Origin: Anagrus nilaparvatae
Taxonomy: Eukaryota; Arthropoda; Insecta; Hymenoptera; Mymaridae
Direction: 5' to 3'
NCBI GenBank assembly: GCA_022575985.1
Contig: JAKSXM010000014.1
Location: forward strand, 15,128,001 to 15,192,000
Length of the DNA stretch: 64,000 bases
Below the pieces are notes generated by a model. That model was given only the letters and a program-made list of their open reading frames with translations, had not been told where the DNA came from and searched no databases. Shown here piece by piece: positions 22,897 through 33,060 of the stretch. Position numbers and translations under genes: made by a program. How positions within the stretch are numbered: the first letter of the stretch is position 1; the number at the start of each line of letters is the position of its first letter.

Positions 22897-24670
22897 TTTT
22901 TTTTTTTTTTTTTTATTTTTTTATTTATTGTATAAATATTATACAAAGAATTGAGATTAAATATGATTTAACTTAATTACATTGCACATGAAATAAAAAG
23001 ATAAAAAATTTTTAATGAAAAACATAAATATATAAAAAGTAAGAATAAAAATAACTGAAAAATATTATATAAATTCAAAATAAAAAAATATAATAAGTAT
23101 TCAATCTGTAGTGTTGGTAAGTGTAAGGATGAGTAAAAGGAGGAAACAGTTTATAAATAATTGCTTAAAAAATTATGAAGGAAGTTAGAGATGGGGGGAC
23201 AACGAAGGAATACCCGATTCTCGTGAATCAATTTCTAGTAAGAATTTGTTTAAATTTGCTAAGGAGCTAATTGAGGACGAGAATCTAATATTTTCGAGAA
23301 TTGAATTCCAAAAGGATATCATATAAACGAGGGAAGAATTACTGAAAAAAGGATTTTTTGTGAGATCAACTTTTAGATGGGGCCTGTTTTTTGGACGCAG
23401 CTCTCGGGCTGGCGTATATATATTGATTTTGGATTTTAAATAAGTAGGTTTACCAAAATGAAGTATGTTGTAAATATATGAAGCACAAAGATATTTAGCC
23501 CTTAATTTAACTTTTAGCCAACCTAGACTTATCCTAGCAGGAGAGGTCCTAAGAGGATATTTAATATCACAGACATATCGAACTGCCGCGTTTTGTAATT
23601 TTTGTAACCTCACATATTGATGTTCAGGAAGATTACCTATAGGAAACATACAATAGTCTAATAAGGGAAAGATAAGAGCAGAAACTAACTGCTTGCGAAG
23701 GTTTTTTGTAATTAAATTTTTAAAATACCTTAATTTATAAAGGGAATAATTTACTGTTTTGACAACATGATTAATGTGAGTACTCCATTTCATGTCTGAA
23801 TCGAAGAATATGCCAAGATTGTTAACTACTTTAGAGAGTTTTATATTTACACCACCAAAATAAAATGAATTATCAGCGTTATAAAAATCATTTACATTTC
23901 TCCCAAAAAGAATTATTTTAGTTTTATCTTTGTTTATAACAAAATTGTTTAAAGAGGACCAGGCTTCTATTTCCTTAATATCATTTTGTAGTAGAGAAAT
24001 ACCTAGATCAAAATCCTTATAGGAAGTTTGAATATAAATTTGAAGATTTTCAGCATAAAGAAGCCTTTTAGAATACACAATTTTAGTACCTAAGTCATTT
24101 AAATATATAAGGAAAAGAAGTGGGCCCAACACCGAACCCTGTGGAACTCCACTTATAATTTTTTTTATGGAGGAGGCCTTATCATCATAAATCACTGATT
24201 AAGTTCTATCAGAGAGATACTCAGAGAACCAGCCTATAGCACTATCAGAGAAGACAAAAACTGAATGCTTCTTTAAGAGGATTTCATGAGAGACCCTATC
24301 AAAAGCTTTTGACAAGTCAATCATGACTAAAATGGTTATTAGATACAAATGATGGCCACGACAAATATCATCAGTAAGGTTGGTCAAAGTGGTCTGAGTA
24401 CTGTGAAATTTCTGAAATCCTGATTGAAAACTATCTAACAGATTTAGTTGGTTTATGCTTATCCAGAATTTTTTCAAAAATTTTAGATATTATAAAAAGC
24501 AATGATACAGGTCTATAATCACCAAGAGAACTAGGATTTGGAACTTTAGCTGTGGGAAGAATATTACCATGTTTCCAGGCTTTGGGAAACTTGTTCAATA
24601 TGATTGATTTATTGAAAAGGGCTAAGAAAACCCTTGAAAGAGCAGGAAGACAAAGTTTCAGTTTTAGGTG
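22897..24670 (-). pseudogene. LINE copy A, reverse transcriptase, inactive
   Basis: Minus-strand non-LTR reverse transcriptase of the Jockey/CR1/L2-like assemblage. From the N-terminal side: FPKAWKHGNILPTAKVPNP and DYRPVSLLFIISKIFEKIL (fingers; about 24600-24465), a frameshift near 24455, FQSGFQKFHSTQTTL and VMIDLSKAFDRVSHE (24477-24202), an in-frame TAA at 24199-24201, then SGVPQGSVLGPLLFLIYLND (the conserved G-x-PQGS-x-x-GP motif) and a 336-residue frame to 23185. The catalytic Y-x-D-D box reads YAEN (24046-24057), so both aspartates are changed. The 3' UTR ends in AATAAA and a poly(A) tail (T run from 22897 on the + strand). It is not functional: mutated catalytic site, stop and frameshift. 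The 5' boundary, about 24670 or slightly beyond, is uncertain. Confidence 0.88.
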
Positions 24671-24900
24671 ACATTAACATTAAATATTTTGGAGCAAAAA
24701 AAGAATGCTCCAGGAAGCAGTTTACCATCCGAGGAGAGATTGACTTCGCCTCAGATGTTAATTAAGGAGCAATCTGGGCCGTTGGTTATAAATCTATACT
24801 ATTTATTTCAAACAACCATTATGCTATCAAGACCTAATTTTTTTTTTTTTTTTTAATTTTTTCATATAATTTTCATACCTCACTTGAACGTGCATAAAAT
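24671..24900. repeat. LINE 5' flank and fragment of the T-rich repeat family
   Basis: The + strand at 24812-24855 (CAACCATTATG, then AAGACCTAATTTTTTT) matches the landmark ACAACCATTATGGAATTAAAACC of the 0.96-1.9 kb tandem repeat, here in short form. Bases 24671-24800 show no clear continuation of the LINE frame. Confidence 0.45.
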
Positions 24901-26187
24901 TGAACTAAAATGTTAAAAAATTCTAATTGTCCAGTAACAAAATCAAATTTCAGTTAATTATTCTTTAATAAAGTTATATAACACCGAGGTAAATTGCTGA
25001 AAAGTTGACAAAAATATATCACTAAATATATTTCGAAAAGTTCAAAAAAGTTTTTGTAATCGTTTAAAATGTGCATTTCAGTATTAATGTTAAACATTTT
25101 TAATTAAATTTAGTAAAATTTTAACATTGCGTAAAAAAGCTTATTTTTGCTCGCTGTGCTCTCTGTTTTTGTTTATTTTTTCTTTTCTTGCCATACTACA
25201 ATAAAGGCATTGTATCGTCACTCTTGACGATATATACTATTTTAACTTCTGGACTTTCATCAGAGATATATTATAGAAGGAACCTTAAAAGTGCTCCAAA
25301 ATACCCAGTACATCCCTATGAATAACATTTTCTTTCACGAAAAAACATTTCAGTTTAAATTATATTAAAATTAAATGAATATAATAAAACATCAAAGTGA
25401 ATTCAAAGTATCGTTTATTATTAAAAGTTACAACTTAAGTTTTGTTACAAAATAATTTAAAATTTTATATTTTATAATACAGCATTCCTGTTGTTTTGTA
25501 AAGTTTAAATAAAGTTTTGTCAAAGTATATACAACGTTTTACTAAGAAGCTAATTAATTATATGTATGTAAAGGATTTCATCATATATTTTATTGATATT
25601 TAATTACGGCAAGTTGGAAATTTTTAATTAAAATTATTTTTCTTTTATTAATTATCGTACGCAGAATTTATAAAACTAATAAATTTTTATCGATTATTTC
25701 TTTGTTACTATACTATAGTTTTAAAAATTACGACTTTAATTTTATTTCTTGTAACATAAAAAATTTATTGCGTACATTGCATTGATTGAAAAATAATATT
25801 CATTGCTAAAAACAAACGCTTTATTTTTGCAATATTGAATAAAACTTATAAAAAATAGTTTTAAATATAAAATACCAAGTGAAAAAAATTTCCTTCTTAG
25901 CGATCAAAAACCACATACAGCTTGTTAATTTCAGTAGAAGCTCCCTGAATTGTATTGTTCTTTATCTTACGTAATAGGTGGCCCTGAAAAGGGTCGTTGG
26001 ATTTTTTAGCATTTGATGCGATGTTTCAGCCACACGTTTTAACATTAATTAATCACATGCACACAGCAAATTTAATCTCACAAAGTATACAATACATTTT
26101 CGTACACGAACTTAAAAAAGATAAATAACACACACATTTTTTCCAGGAATTTCAATGTCCACCTCTTCAAGCCTACGAGCTCGGAAA
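24901..26187. other. AT-rich intron sequence with one histone-type stem-loop
   Basis: No coding exon was seen. A sequence resembling the histone mRNA 3' stem-loop lies on the minus strand at 25980-25995 and is listed separately. Confidence 0.45.
25977..25996 (-). promoter_or_regulatory. Histone mRNA 3' stem-loop-like sequence
   Basis: The minus strand reads GACCCTTTTCAGGGCCACC. The replication-dependent histone 3' element is a 6-bp stem with a 4-nt pyrimidine-rich loop (GGCCCTTTTCAGGGCC), followed by ACC-type sequence. Here five of six stem pairs hold, with one A-C mismatch. A purine-rich AAGATAAAGAACAAT follows, where a histone downstream element would lie. No histone reading frame precedes it, so it is a relic or a coincidence. 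Confidence 0.35.
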
Positions 26188-28433
26188 GGAGGCAGTGTAA
26201 AATATGCCGATTTTTGCCCCAGAAGACACACGTTCCATTTATGAATAATATAACTAAGTGTCACCACTTGTATAAGAAAATAATATTTATAGTTTCTAAA
26301 ACGCATGGGAAATAAAAAAAAAATTAAATTTTTTTCTTAAAACAGCTAATATTTAAAAATTTTAAAATGCAACCTCTGATAAGAATAGCAGCTACCAGGT
26401 TTACTCCCTATACGTTTTTTGGGTTTCTTAATACAAAAATTGAGATCTTAAATAGTGAAAATTGGCATATCACCCTAATACATGCAAAAACTATCCTTTT
26501 TAGGGGTGACTTTTTACAATTTTTTAATAAAAACTTGAAAAAATCTCGTTAATTTTATAAATGCTGCATTTTTTCTGTAATTTAACAAAAAATGTAGCCA
26601 GTATATATATGTTACACCGTTTTACACCATTTCGTGAAATGGTCAAGTAAAATGACCAATTCATGAAATGGTAAAAAAAATAAAATTTATTTCACAAATG
26701 GGTCTACAACATTTTATTCTTTATTTTGAATACTTGTAAAAAATTATTAGGAACAATTTTTTTTTAAACCGAAATCAACAAACTTTATTTATTTCTAAGC
26801 CAATATAATTAATAATTATTATAGTAAATAACAAAATAATTTTTTTTTAATTTTATCATATTTTTCAGATATTTCACTTTTTAATCAAATTTTGATAAAA
26901 TTTTATTTTTCCCAAAAATAATAAAAATTGTAAATCTCCAAAAATACGATAGCTGAATCGCAAAACTATGGCCTATGTCACCCGCAAATATAATAACATC
27001 TCTTTCATATAAATTATCTAAAACATCGTCAAAATATCCTGTTAATAAGGATAAAGGTTCTTTTTGGTTGTATATGGCATATGCAAAATACGATAAAATG
27101 GTTGCCACGTGAGAAACAACCTACAAGACTTTTTGATTTTTCGCAACATATTTTGCAAAATAAGTCACCTTGATAAGACTTCTCCATAGGAAAGGTAGAA
27201 TAATTTAATTTTTATAAAAATTATCTATTAATTTTTTAGTAGATACAATATTTATAGTATCCTAATGACATTTTTGTAATGCGGTTTATATTCCCGCCTT
27301 ATTAGCATTTAATATGTAAAAATAGTTTGTTAAAATACACTCATTTATATAGAAATATATATAGTGATGTGTATAATTAGTACGCATGCCTAATCTCGGG
27401 CCTCTAATAAAGGAGAAGAGGAGAAGTTTGGGACCGCTGACTTATGTCAAGTTCGATCTTCTTCTCCCGGACCCCAATTAGAGTAGATCTCGGAGAGTCG
27501 CATAAGCTGTAGTTTTAATAATAGTTAATATTAAGCAAAGTTATTATATTTATAATAATATTATATTATTAGTTTAAAATAAAAATAGTGAACTAAGTGT
27601 ATAGTTTAAAATATTTAATTTTGTACGTTTATGTAAATAAATTATTCTTAAGTTTAAATTAAAGGTAAATTGTATGAAATATTATTTTATATTACCCTAA
27701 ACTCAAGGCTTAAATTTAATAAATAATCCCATATACCAATTCCATTATACTTTAACTGCGAGAAAAAAATGTAATTGAAAAAAAGTATCAAAAGATAAAG
27801 GCCGTTCTTTTTAATCTTTTGTGATTTATCCGTAAAATAATATTCTTTTTTATAATTAAATATCTATTTAGTTTTATCTAAAGAGAAAAAAACATATTTC
27901 TCAAAATTATTTACCAAATTATTTACCATTTGGAACTAAAATCATTAAAAACAACTATACAATTTTTTACTTTTTTTTCAGATAAAAATCTACTAGACTA
28001 TTTTTTTATTGTACTATTACTGTTGAACTAAACTAACTCATGGTAAACTAATTTTTAGTGATTAATATGTTGGTTAAAATTTTAAATAAATAACAGAAAA
28101 TTTGCCACGTTTATAAAATTTAACGAGATGTTTTCAGTTGTATTAAAAAATTGTAAAATGTCACCCCAAAAAAGTGTAGTTTTTGCATGTATTAGATTGC
28201 TATGCCAATTTTCTGGATTTAAGACCCCAATTTTTGTAAATAGCAACCCAAAAAACGTATAGGGTATAAACCTGGTAGCTGCTATTCTTATCGGAGGTTG
28301 CATTTTAAAATTTTTAAATATTAGCTAAATTGAGAAAAAATTAAATTTTTTTACATTTCCCATGTGTTTCAGAAACTACGAATATTATTTTCGTATATTT
28401 TATATATATTTTGGCACATTTTACACCGCCTCC
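26188..28433. mobile_element. 2.2-kb element with ~310-bp inverted arms
   Basis: The left arm (26188 to about 26570) and right arm (about 28085 to 28433) are inverted copies of roughly 85% identity. The ends are GGAGGCAGTGTAAAATATGC and its complement GCACATTTTACACCGCCTCC. Shared landmarks include AAAATGCAACCTC, TAAGAATAGCAGCTACCAGG and TATACGTTTTTTGGGTT. The right arm lacks about 60 bp present in the left near 26225-26280. The ~1.5-kb middle has no recognisable transposase. It includes small ATTTCGTGAAAT palindromes (about 26630) and an ~80-bp block (26905-26990) repeated at 63040-63125. No clear target duplication was seen. The class is unknown. Confidence 0.72.
27370..27512. other. GC-richer imperfect palindrome inside the long-TIR element
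   Basis: CTCTAATAAAGGAGAAGAGG and the complementary stretch CTTCTTCTCCCGG, with AATTAGAG after it, can fold together around about 27440. It has no tRNA-like A/B box arrangement that I trust. It could be a small nested foldback or a structured transcript. Nothing coding was seen. Confidence 0.35.
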
Positions 28434-28842
28434 TTTGCACCAAGCGATTCAAACAATCGCAGCTTAAGAGTTGCTTCAATGAGGATTCAATGTCCGAAAA
28501 CCATGGATTCCTCCAAGTATACCAAGCACACCATAAAGAAGCAAACTAGCCAAACAATCTCTTATCCATAGCATAGCCGCGTGCGTGATGGCTGAAGTCA
28601 GGACAGCAAATGCTGCTAAATTTGGCCAGAGTCGCGATTATATTTATAGGCCTTCGTTGACTTCTACCTTCACTGATTAGAGCGCGCGAGACAATATCGT
28701 TACGAAGTACACAATGCACGACATGAGCAAAGACAGCAAAGAGTTGCAAAGAAATAGCATACACGCTATGAGCAAAAGGAGCAAAGCGATCGTAAAGAAA
28801 TAGTATGCCCGCTATGAATCAAGCGAGGTAAAGTCAAGCCAA
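28434..28842. other. GC-richer non-coding patch between two foldback structures
   Basis: Base composition is markedly richer in GC than the surroundings. It contains a ~52-bp direct repeat: AAAGAAATAGCATACACGCTATGAGC (given in part, from about 28749) recurs as AAAGAAATAGTATGCCCGC, from about 28795. Short frames on both strands carry no family motif. Confidence 0.45.
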
Positions 28843-29642
28843 CACTGGGAATGAATCGGTTGCGCGAGAGAACAAATCGTAGTCGTCGCGCGCCACTAAT
28901 ATTTGTTTTCTCGAGCAACAAATTTTGTCGTCTCAGACGCCGAAAATGTTTGCTCTCGAGATGCAGCGTGCGCACCTGCCCCGAGTAATCATATACTGTA
29001 CATATTTTATAAGCATGTGCTATATGTATATTATATATTTTGTGTAATTTTAATAAAAAAATAATTAATTATGTGATAGATAGTTTTAAATATTAATAGT
29101 TTAAAAGAAGATTTAGAAATTAAAAGTTTTTTTAAAAAGCATAATCAATACAAAGAATTTTATACGTGCATGAGTATGCAAATGTTTGTATAATTCTCAT
29201 TTTTCATGTAAATAAAGTGAAAAAAAATAAATTCGTTATGTTTATTATTAAAAATTATATTTAAAAATTAAAAATACAAACATTTGCATACTCATGCACG
29301 TATAAAATTCTTTGTATTGATTATGCCTTTTAAAAAAACTCTCCATTTCTAAATCTTCTTTTAAACTAATATTTAAAACTATTTATCACATAATTAATTT
29401 ATTTTAAATCACAAGTAAATTTATTTTTTTATTAAAAGCACAAAAACTACATAATATACATATAGCTCATGCTTATAAAATATGTACAGTATATGATTAC
29501 TCGGGGCAGGTGCGCGCGCTGAACTTCGAGAGCAAACATTTTCGGCGTCTGAGACGACAAAATTTGTTGCTCGAGAAAACAAATATTAGTGGCGCGCGAC
29601 GACTACGATTTGTTCTCTCACGCAACCGATTCATTTCCAGTG
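28843..29642. mobile_element. 800-bp near-palindrome (foldback element)
   Basis: The left arm 28843 to about 29195 and right arm about 29271 to 29642 are inverted copies around a ~75-bp AT-rich centre near 29240. Outer landmarks are ATGAATCGGTTGCGCGAGAG on the left and its near-complement at the right. Others are GACGCCGAAAATGTTTGCTC, CACCTGCCCCGAGTAATCAT and CGTGCATGAGTATGCAAATG, each present in both arms. The outer ~130 bp are GC-rich and the inner part AT-rich. The arms are very similar, with small indels. It has no transposase, and the frames seen in both arms are mirror images of each other. Confidence 0.82.
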
Positions 29643-30502
29643 AAAGGCTACGCGCTTCCAAGCTCGTGGCAAGGCTGTCAAGAAGCACAGCAAGGCTAGA
29701 GTCCGCAACAAAGTTACGAACAGATATTTTTAAGTGCCTAAAAGTAACACAGCTAATACAATCGTAATTTATAAAACGTAGTTAATAGTTACTGCACCTT
29801 AAATTTGACAAATTCTAAAAATGTAGAAATTTTTAAATAATTGATTTCTTTTTTAAAGTTATTATCTTTAAATCATCAACTATATAGCAAAATCAAGAAA
29901 TATTATTTTTACTTAAATTCTGTAGAAATATAACTATTTAAATTTATGTCAACTTGAGTAATTTTATTGATTTAAACTTTGTCAAAGCCAAGTAAATTTG
30001 TAAAATTAATTTCTTTACTTTTGCATAATGGAAAAAAAAACTTAGTATTTTACTTTTTAAGTTAAAGAAAGACTTATATTTTTTATCCTTTTATATTTCC
30101 GTCAGACACAGACAAACAGAATTTCATACGATTATTCAGATACGTATATACTATATAGGTATATAGTATGATCAGTCTAGCATGTAAAAAGAATGGATGA
30201 GTTTCGAAAACTTTAATTTTTCACGCCTTCCATGTCTTATTTTTTTTTTTTTAAACTTATAAAAGTATACATATTATAGACGTGAATATCTACACATTGC
30301 TCGAAGTTTTCTTAAATGCATGTAATTGTTTAATAACATGAACATAATTTAGTCAAAACTAAAATCAATAATATTATGTCAATTTAATAATTTTAAGATT
30401 AATTTGATATATATTCCATACCTATGAGATTATATTTAAAATCATCTTGCTGATAGGTATACTAATATTACACATTATAAGCAATTTATATTTTAATCTT
30501 AT
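29643..30502. other. AT-rich intron sequence, nothing recognised
   Basis: The first ~80 bp continue the GC-rich composition of the palindrome without a mirror on its left side. The rest is AT-rich. Confidence 0.4.
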
Positions 30503-30540
30503 TTAACCTTCAGAAGCACGGGTAGGGTCCAGTGGACCCC
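30503..30540. mobile_element. piggyBac-type terminal repeat, solitary end
   Basis: TTAA (30503-30506) is followed by CCTTCAGAAGCACGGGTAGG and then GTCCAGTGGACCCC with a GGTCCAGTGGACC palindrome. TTAA plus CC(C)TT and a GGTCC-x-GGACC subterminal palindrome is the pattern of piggyBac-like ends. No opposite end was found in the next kilobase before the LINE, so the element is truncated or its other end was lost. Confidence 0.6.
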
Positions 30541-30854
30541 ATAGTAGTTTTAACAAACATGGAATTATCCTAAATCTGTAGTTGCATATTATGTTTGGTA
30601 ATTCGTTTTGATGTAGTATTAACATAAAAAAAATAAGCAATTTTTTTTTTAAACACACAGTACTCTTAATTTTGATCATTTTATATTTTTTTAATTTAAT
30701 AAACAATTAAAATTTTTAATAATATCATTTGAGTTTATAAAAGTATACAAAGAATTACTGTGCCTACACTCATACTATTACATTTTTTTTTTCAATGTGG
30801 AATTTTCCGGAAGAAAATTTTAATGAAAATTAGAAAAATATAAGTTAATACACT

Positions 30855-31671
30855 ACTGCTGCAATTTGATTTCAGTAAGGCATTAGACTCCATTGCACCA
30901 TCGAAGCTTATAGTCAAATTAAAGTCCATGGGCTTCTCAAAAAATGCCTTGCTGTGGATCAAATCCTACCTCCAAGACAGAAAATTACAAGTCTCCTCAA
31001 AAACTTCTTCCTCTGACTCACTTGGAGTTAACCTGGGTGTTCCACAAGGGTCTGCGTTGAGTCCCCTCCTGTTTTGACTTTACGTAAATGACGTCAAACT
31101 ACACCTTGACGAGGACATCTTTCATCTTTTATACGCAGATGACTTACAGATATACGTGCAAACACCACCTAAGAATGTAAATGAGGCAATTGATAAGCAA
31201 TCATTAGCGGCTCATAACATCAATATCTGGGCCAAAAGTGTATCCTTGAGACTGAACCCAGACAAAACTAAAGCTATACACTTTGGCACTAGCCATTTTG
31301 TAGAACAATTGGAAAGACTTATCCTACCTGGTGTGACTGTGAGTGAAGGTGTTACGGTACCCTTTGTTAAAGAGGTCAAGAGTCTAGGTGTAATCCTGGA
31401 CAATAAGTTATCTTGGGAGCCGCATATTACATCAATTGGTAAAAAAGTGAATAGGGTCCTCTATACGCTCAGGTTTATCAGGCAATGCACCACGGAGGCT
31501 CTTCGCATTAAGCTTGTACAAGCACTAGTTGTCCCTCACTTGGATTATTGCTCTGTCGTATATCTTGATTGTTCAACAAATTTAAGGGATAGAATACAAA
31601 GTTAAGCAATACATGCCTAAGGTATATCTTTGGAGTTCGTAGGGACACACACATTTCTCCTTATCGAGAAA
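30855..31671 (+). pseudogene. LINE copy C1, reverse transcriptase, first part
   Basis: 5'-truncated non-LTR reverse transcriptase. In order: FDFSKALDSIAPSKLIVKL, LLWIKSYLQDRKLQV, NLGVPQGSALSPLLF, an in-frame TGA (31075-31077), LYVNDV, the intact catalytic box LLYADDLQIYVQT (YADD at 31132-31143), LRLNPDKTKAIHFGTS, VKSLGVILDNKLSWEPHI, and LVVPHLDYCSVVYLD, ending RDRIQ. A frameshift near 31600 leads to NTCLRYIFGVRRDTHISPYR in another frame, up to 31671. The same element resumes at 32408. One stop and one frameshift make it a pseudogene, but it is better preserved than copy A and belongs to a different family of the same broad assemblage. Confidence 0.88.
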
Positions 31672-32098
31672 TGTAAATGTAAATGTAAATAGTCTCTTTA
31701 TTTGTAAAATACAAAAAATTTCTGATACAGAATAACATGGTAATAGTATAATAGCATAGTATAACAATTATAACATATAAATAAAATAAAGTACACTAAT
31801 AAGAAACAAATTAGCAGTATCATAGCAACAATAAGTGGTATATAGCGAACGAATAGCGAATTTTTGGTAACATTAATGTGTTTCAGTCCTGATAAAATAT
31901 TAGAAAACCGAATCTTTATATGTATGACTAGAACTTTTCAAGTACTTAAATAAGCCTGTTTTAAAGGAGTTAATTGAAGGAATGAATCGTATTGATGTAG
32001 GGAGAGAGTTCCAACTTTTTACCCCTTGTACTTGAAATGAGGAGAAAGGTTAGAGTGGCTAACTTGCAACATGCGTAGGCTTTATTTTACATCAATAA
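31671..32098 (-). mobile_element. LINE copy C2, 3' end, inverted inside C1
   Basis: The minus strand encodes the C-terminus of the same LINE family as C1: SWNSLPTSIRFIPSINSFKT, GLFKYLKSSSHTYKDSVF and then a stop. Compare C1 at 32570-32689, which reads SWNSLPSAIRFLHSIDSFKA. It has a 1-base frameshift before SWNSLP. Its 3' tail, on the + strand (ATGTAAATGTAAATGTAAAT, 31671-31690), is a hexamer repeat preceded on the minus strand by AAATAAAGAGACTA, matching the C1 end AAATAAAGAATA. The tail abuts the C1 frame exactly where C1 breaks off, so C2 inserted into C1, or the block arose by twin-priming or inversion. Confidence 0.82.
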
Positions 32099-32100
32099 TA

Positions 32101-32406
32101 GGTGGCTTGCATGGGTCGGAATTTTAATGATTTTTTTGCATAATTTGAATCTAGATCAAAAAATATTAGACACGTAATTTTTTGTTTTTCAAAAAAATGA
32201 AAATTAAAAAAGTGATGACGTCACGCCTACCGTATACAAATACATTGTGACGTCAGACCTCTGACGAAAATCTGGTTTTTGAAACCTCTATAACTTTGTT
32301 AATTTTCGTAATTTTAAAAAATAAAAAAATACGTGTCTAATATTTTTTTATATAATTTCAGATTATGCACAAAAATTACCAACATTTTGACCCATGCAAG
32401 CCCCCT
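32101..32406. mobile_element. ~306-bp MITE at the C2/C1 junction
   Basis: Inverted ends GGTGGCTTGCATGGGTC and the complement GACCCATGCAAGCCCCC are flanked by TA on both sides (32099-32100 and 32407-32408). The next ~60 bp are also inverted (TTTTTTGCATAAT..., TATTAGACACGTA...). The centre has two TGACGTCA palindromes (about 32216 and 32251). It is non-coding. It sits precisely between the inverted LINE fragment and the resumed LINE frame. Confidence 0.78.
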
Positions 32407-32407
32407 A

Positions 32408-33060
32408 TTATGTACAAAATTCTTCGTCTACATCAGACTGAATACCTGACCCCGACTTTTGTTAAGTATATCCCCAAAGAAACAGCTAGAGGTGAGCTAA
32501 TAACACGCGAGCTCAAAGTACCTGAACTAGATGAATGGCATGGAGACTTCTCGTTTCAGGTCCAAGGAACAAAAAGTTGGAACTCCCTCCCCTCAGCAAT
32601 AAGATTCCTTCATTCAATCGACTCATTCAAAGCAGGTTTATTCAAATACTTAAGAACCACAAACCACACATACGATGATTCAGTTTTTTAAATTTGTTGT
32701 GACAATATTGAGCTGTTTTACCAAGATTTAGATGTATAAATGTTACACATTGTTATAAATTGTTGCTTACGGCTGTATTATTTATTAATTTACTTAAATA
32801 TTGACTGTGATAAAATTATAGTACCAAAATTACTTGGCAGAAATTAATTAAATAATTAATGCTATACCTGCTATAACTCGTTGCTACCATGCTATTCTTT
32901 TCTTTTCTATTTTTTATTTTTTATTTTTTTCTTATTTATTTTTAACTATTTATTTATTTATAAAAACTATAGTTATTTATTTTATGTTATGCTATCATGT
33001 TATATATATATCATATTTTGTAAAAGAGCAAATAAAGAATAATATACAAATATACAAATA
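32408..33060 (+). pseudogene. LINE copy C1, C-terminal part and 3' UTR
   Basis: The frame resumes IMYKILRLHQTEYLTPTF, VKYIPKETARGELITREL, FSFQVQGTKSWNSLPSAIRF and ends SVF at 32689. The 3' UTR of about 370 bp ends AAATAAAGAATAATATACAA with a short ATACAA-type repeated tail at 33060. About 20 residues are missing relative to a continuous protein between the two halves. The first 14 residues of the apparent open frame (from 32365) are MITE sequence. Confidence 0.85.

Noticed and set aside
22613..22954. 113-residue + strand frame
   Set aside because: It is the antisense of LINE copy B running into the poly(T) tract of copy A.
27370..27512. SINE or Pol III gene
   Set aside because: Only a weak B-box-like GTTCGATC, without an A box at a suitable distance or a terminal tail.
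28546..29767. Arg/Ser-rich frames on both strands around 28.5-29.8 kb
   Set aside because: They are mirror-image translations of the two arms of the 800-bp palindrome and its GC-rich flank.
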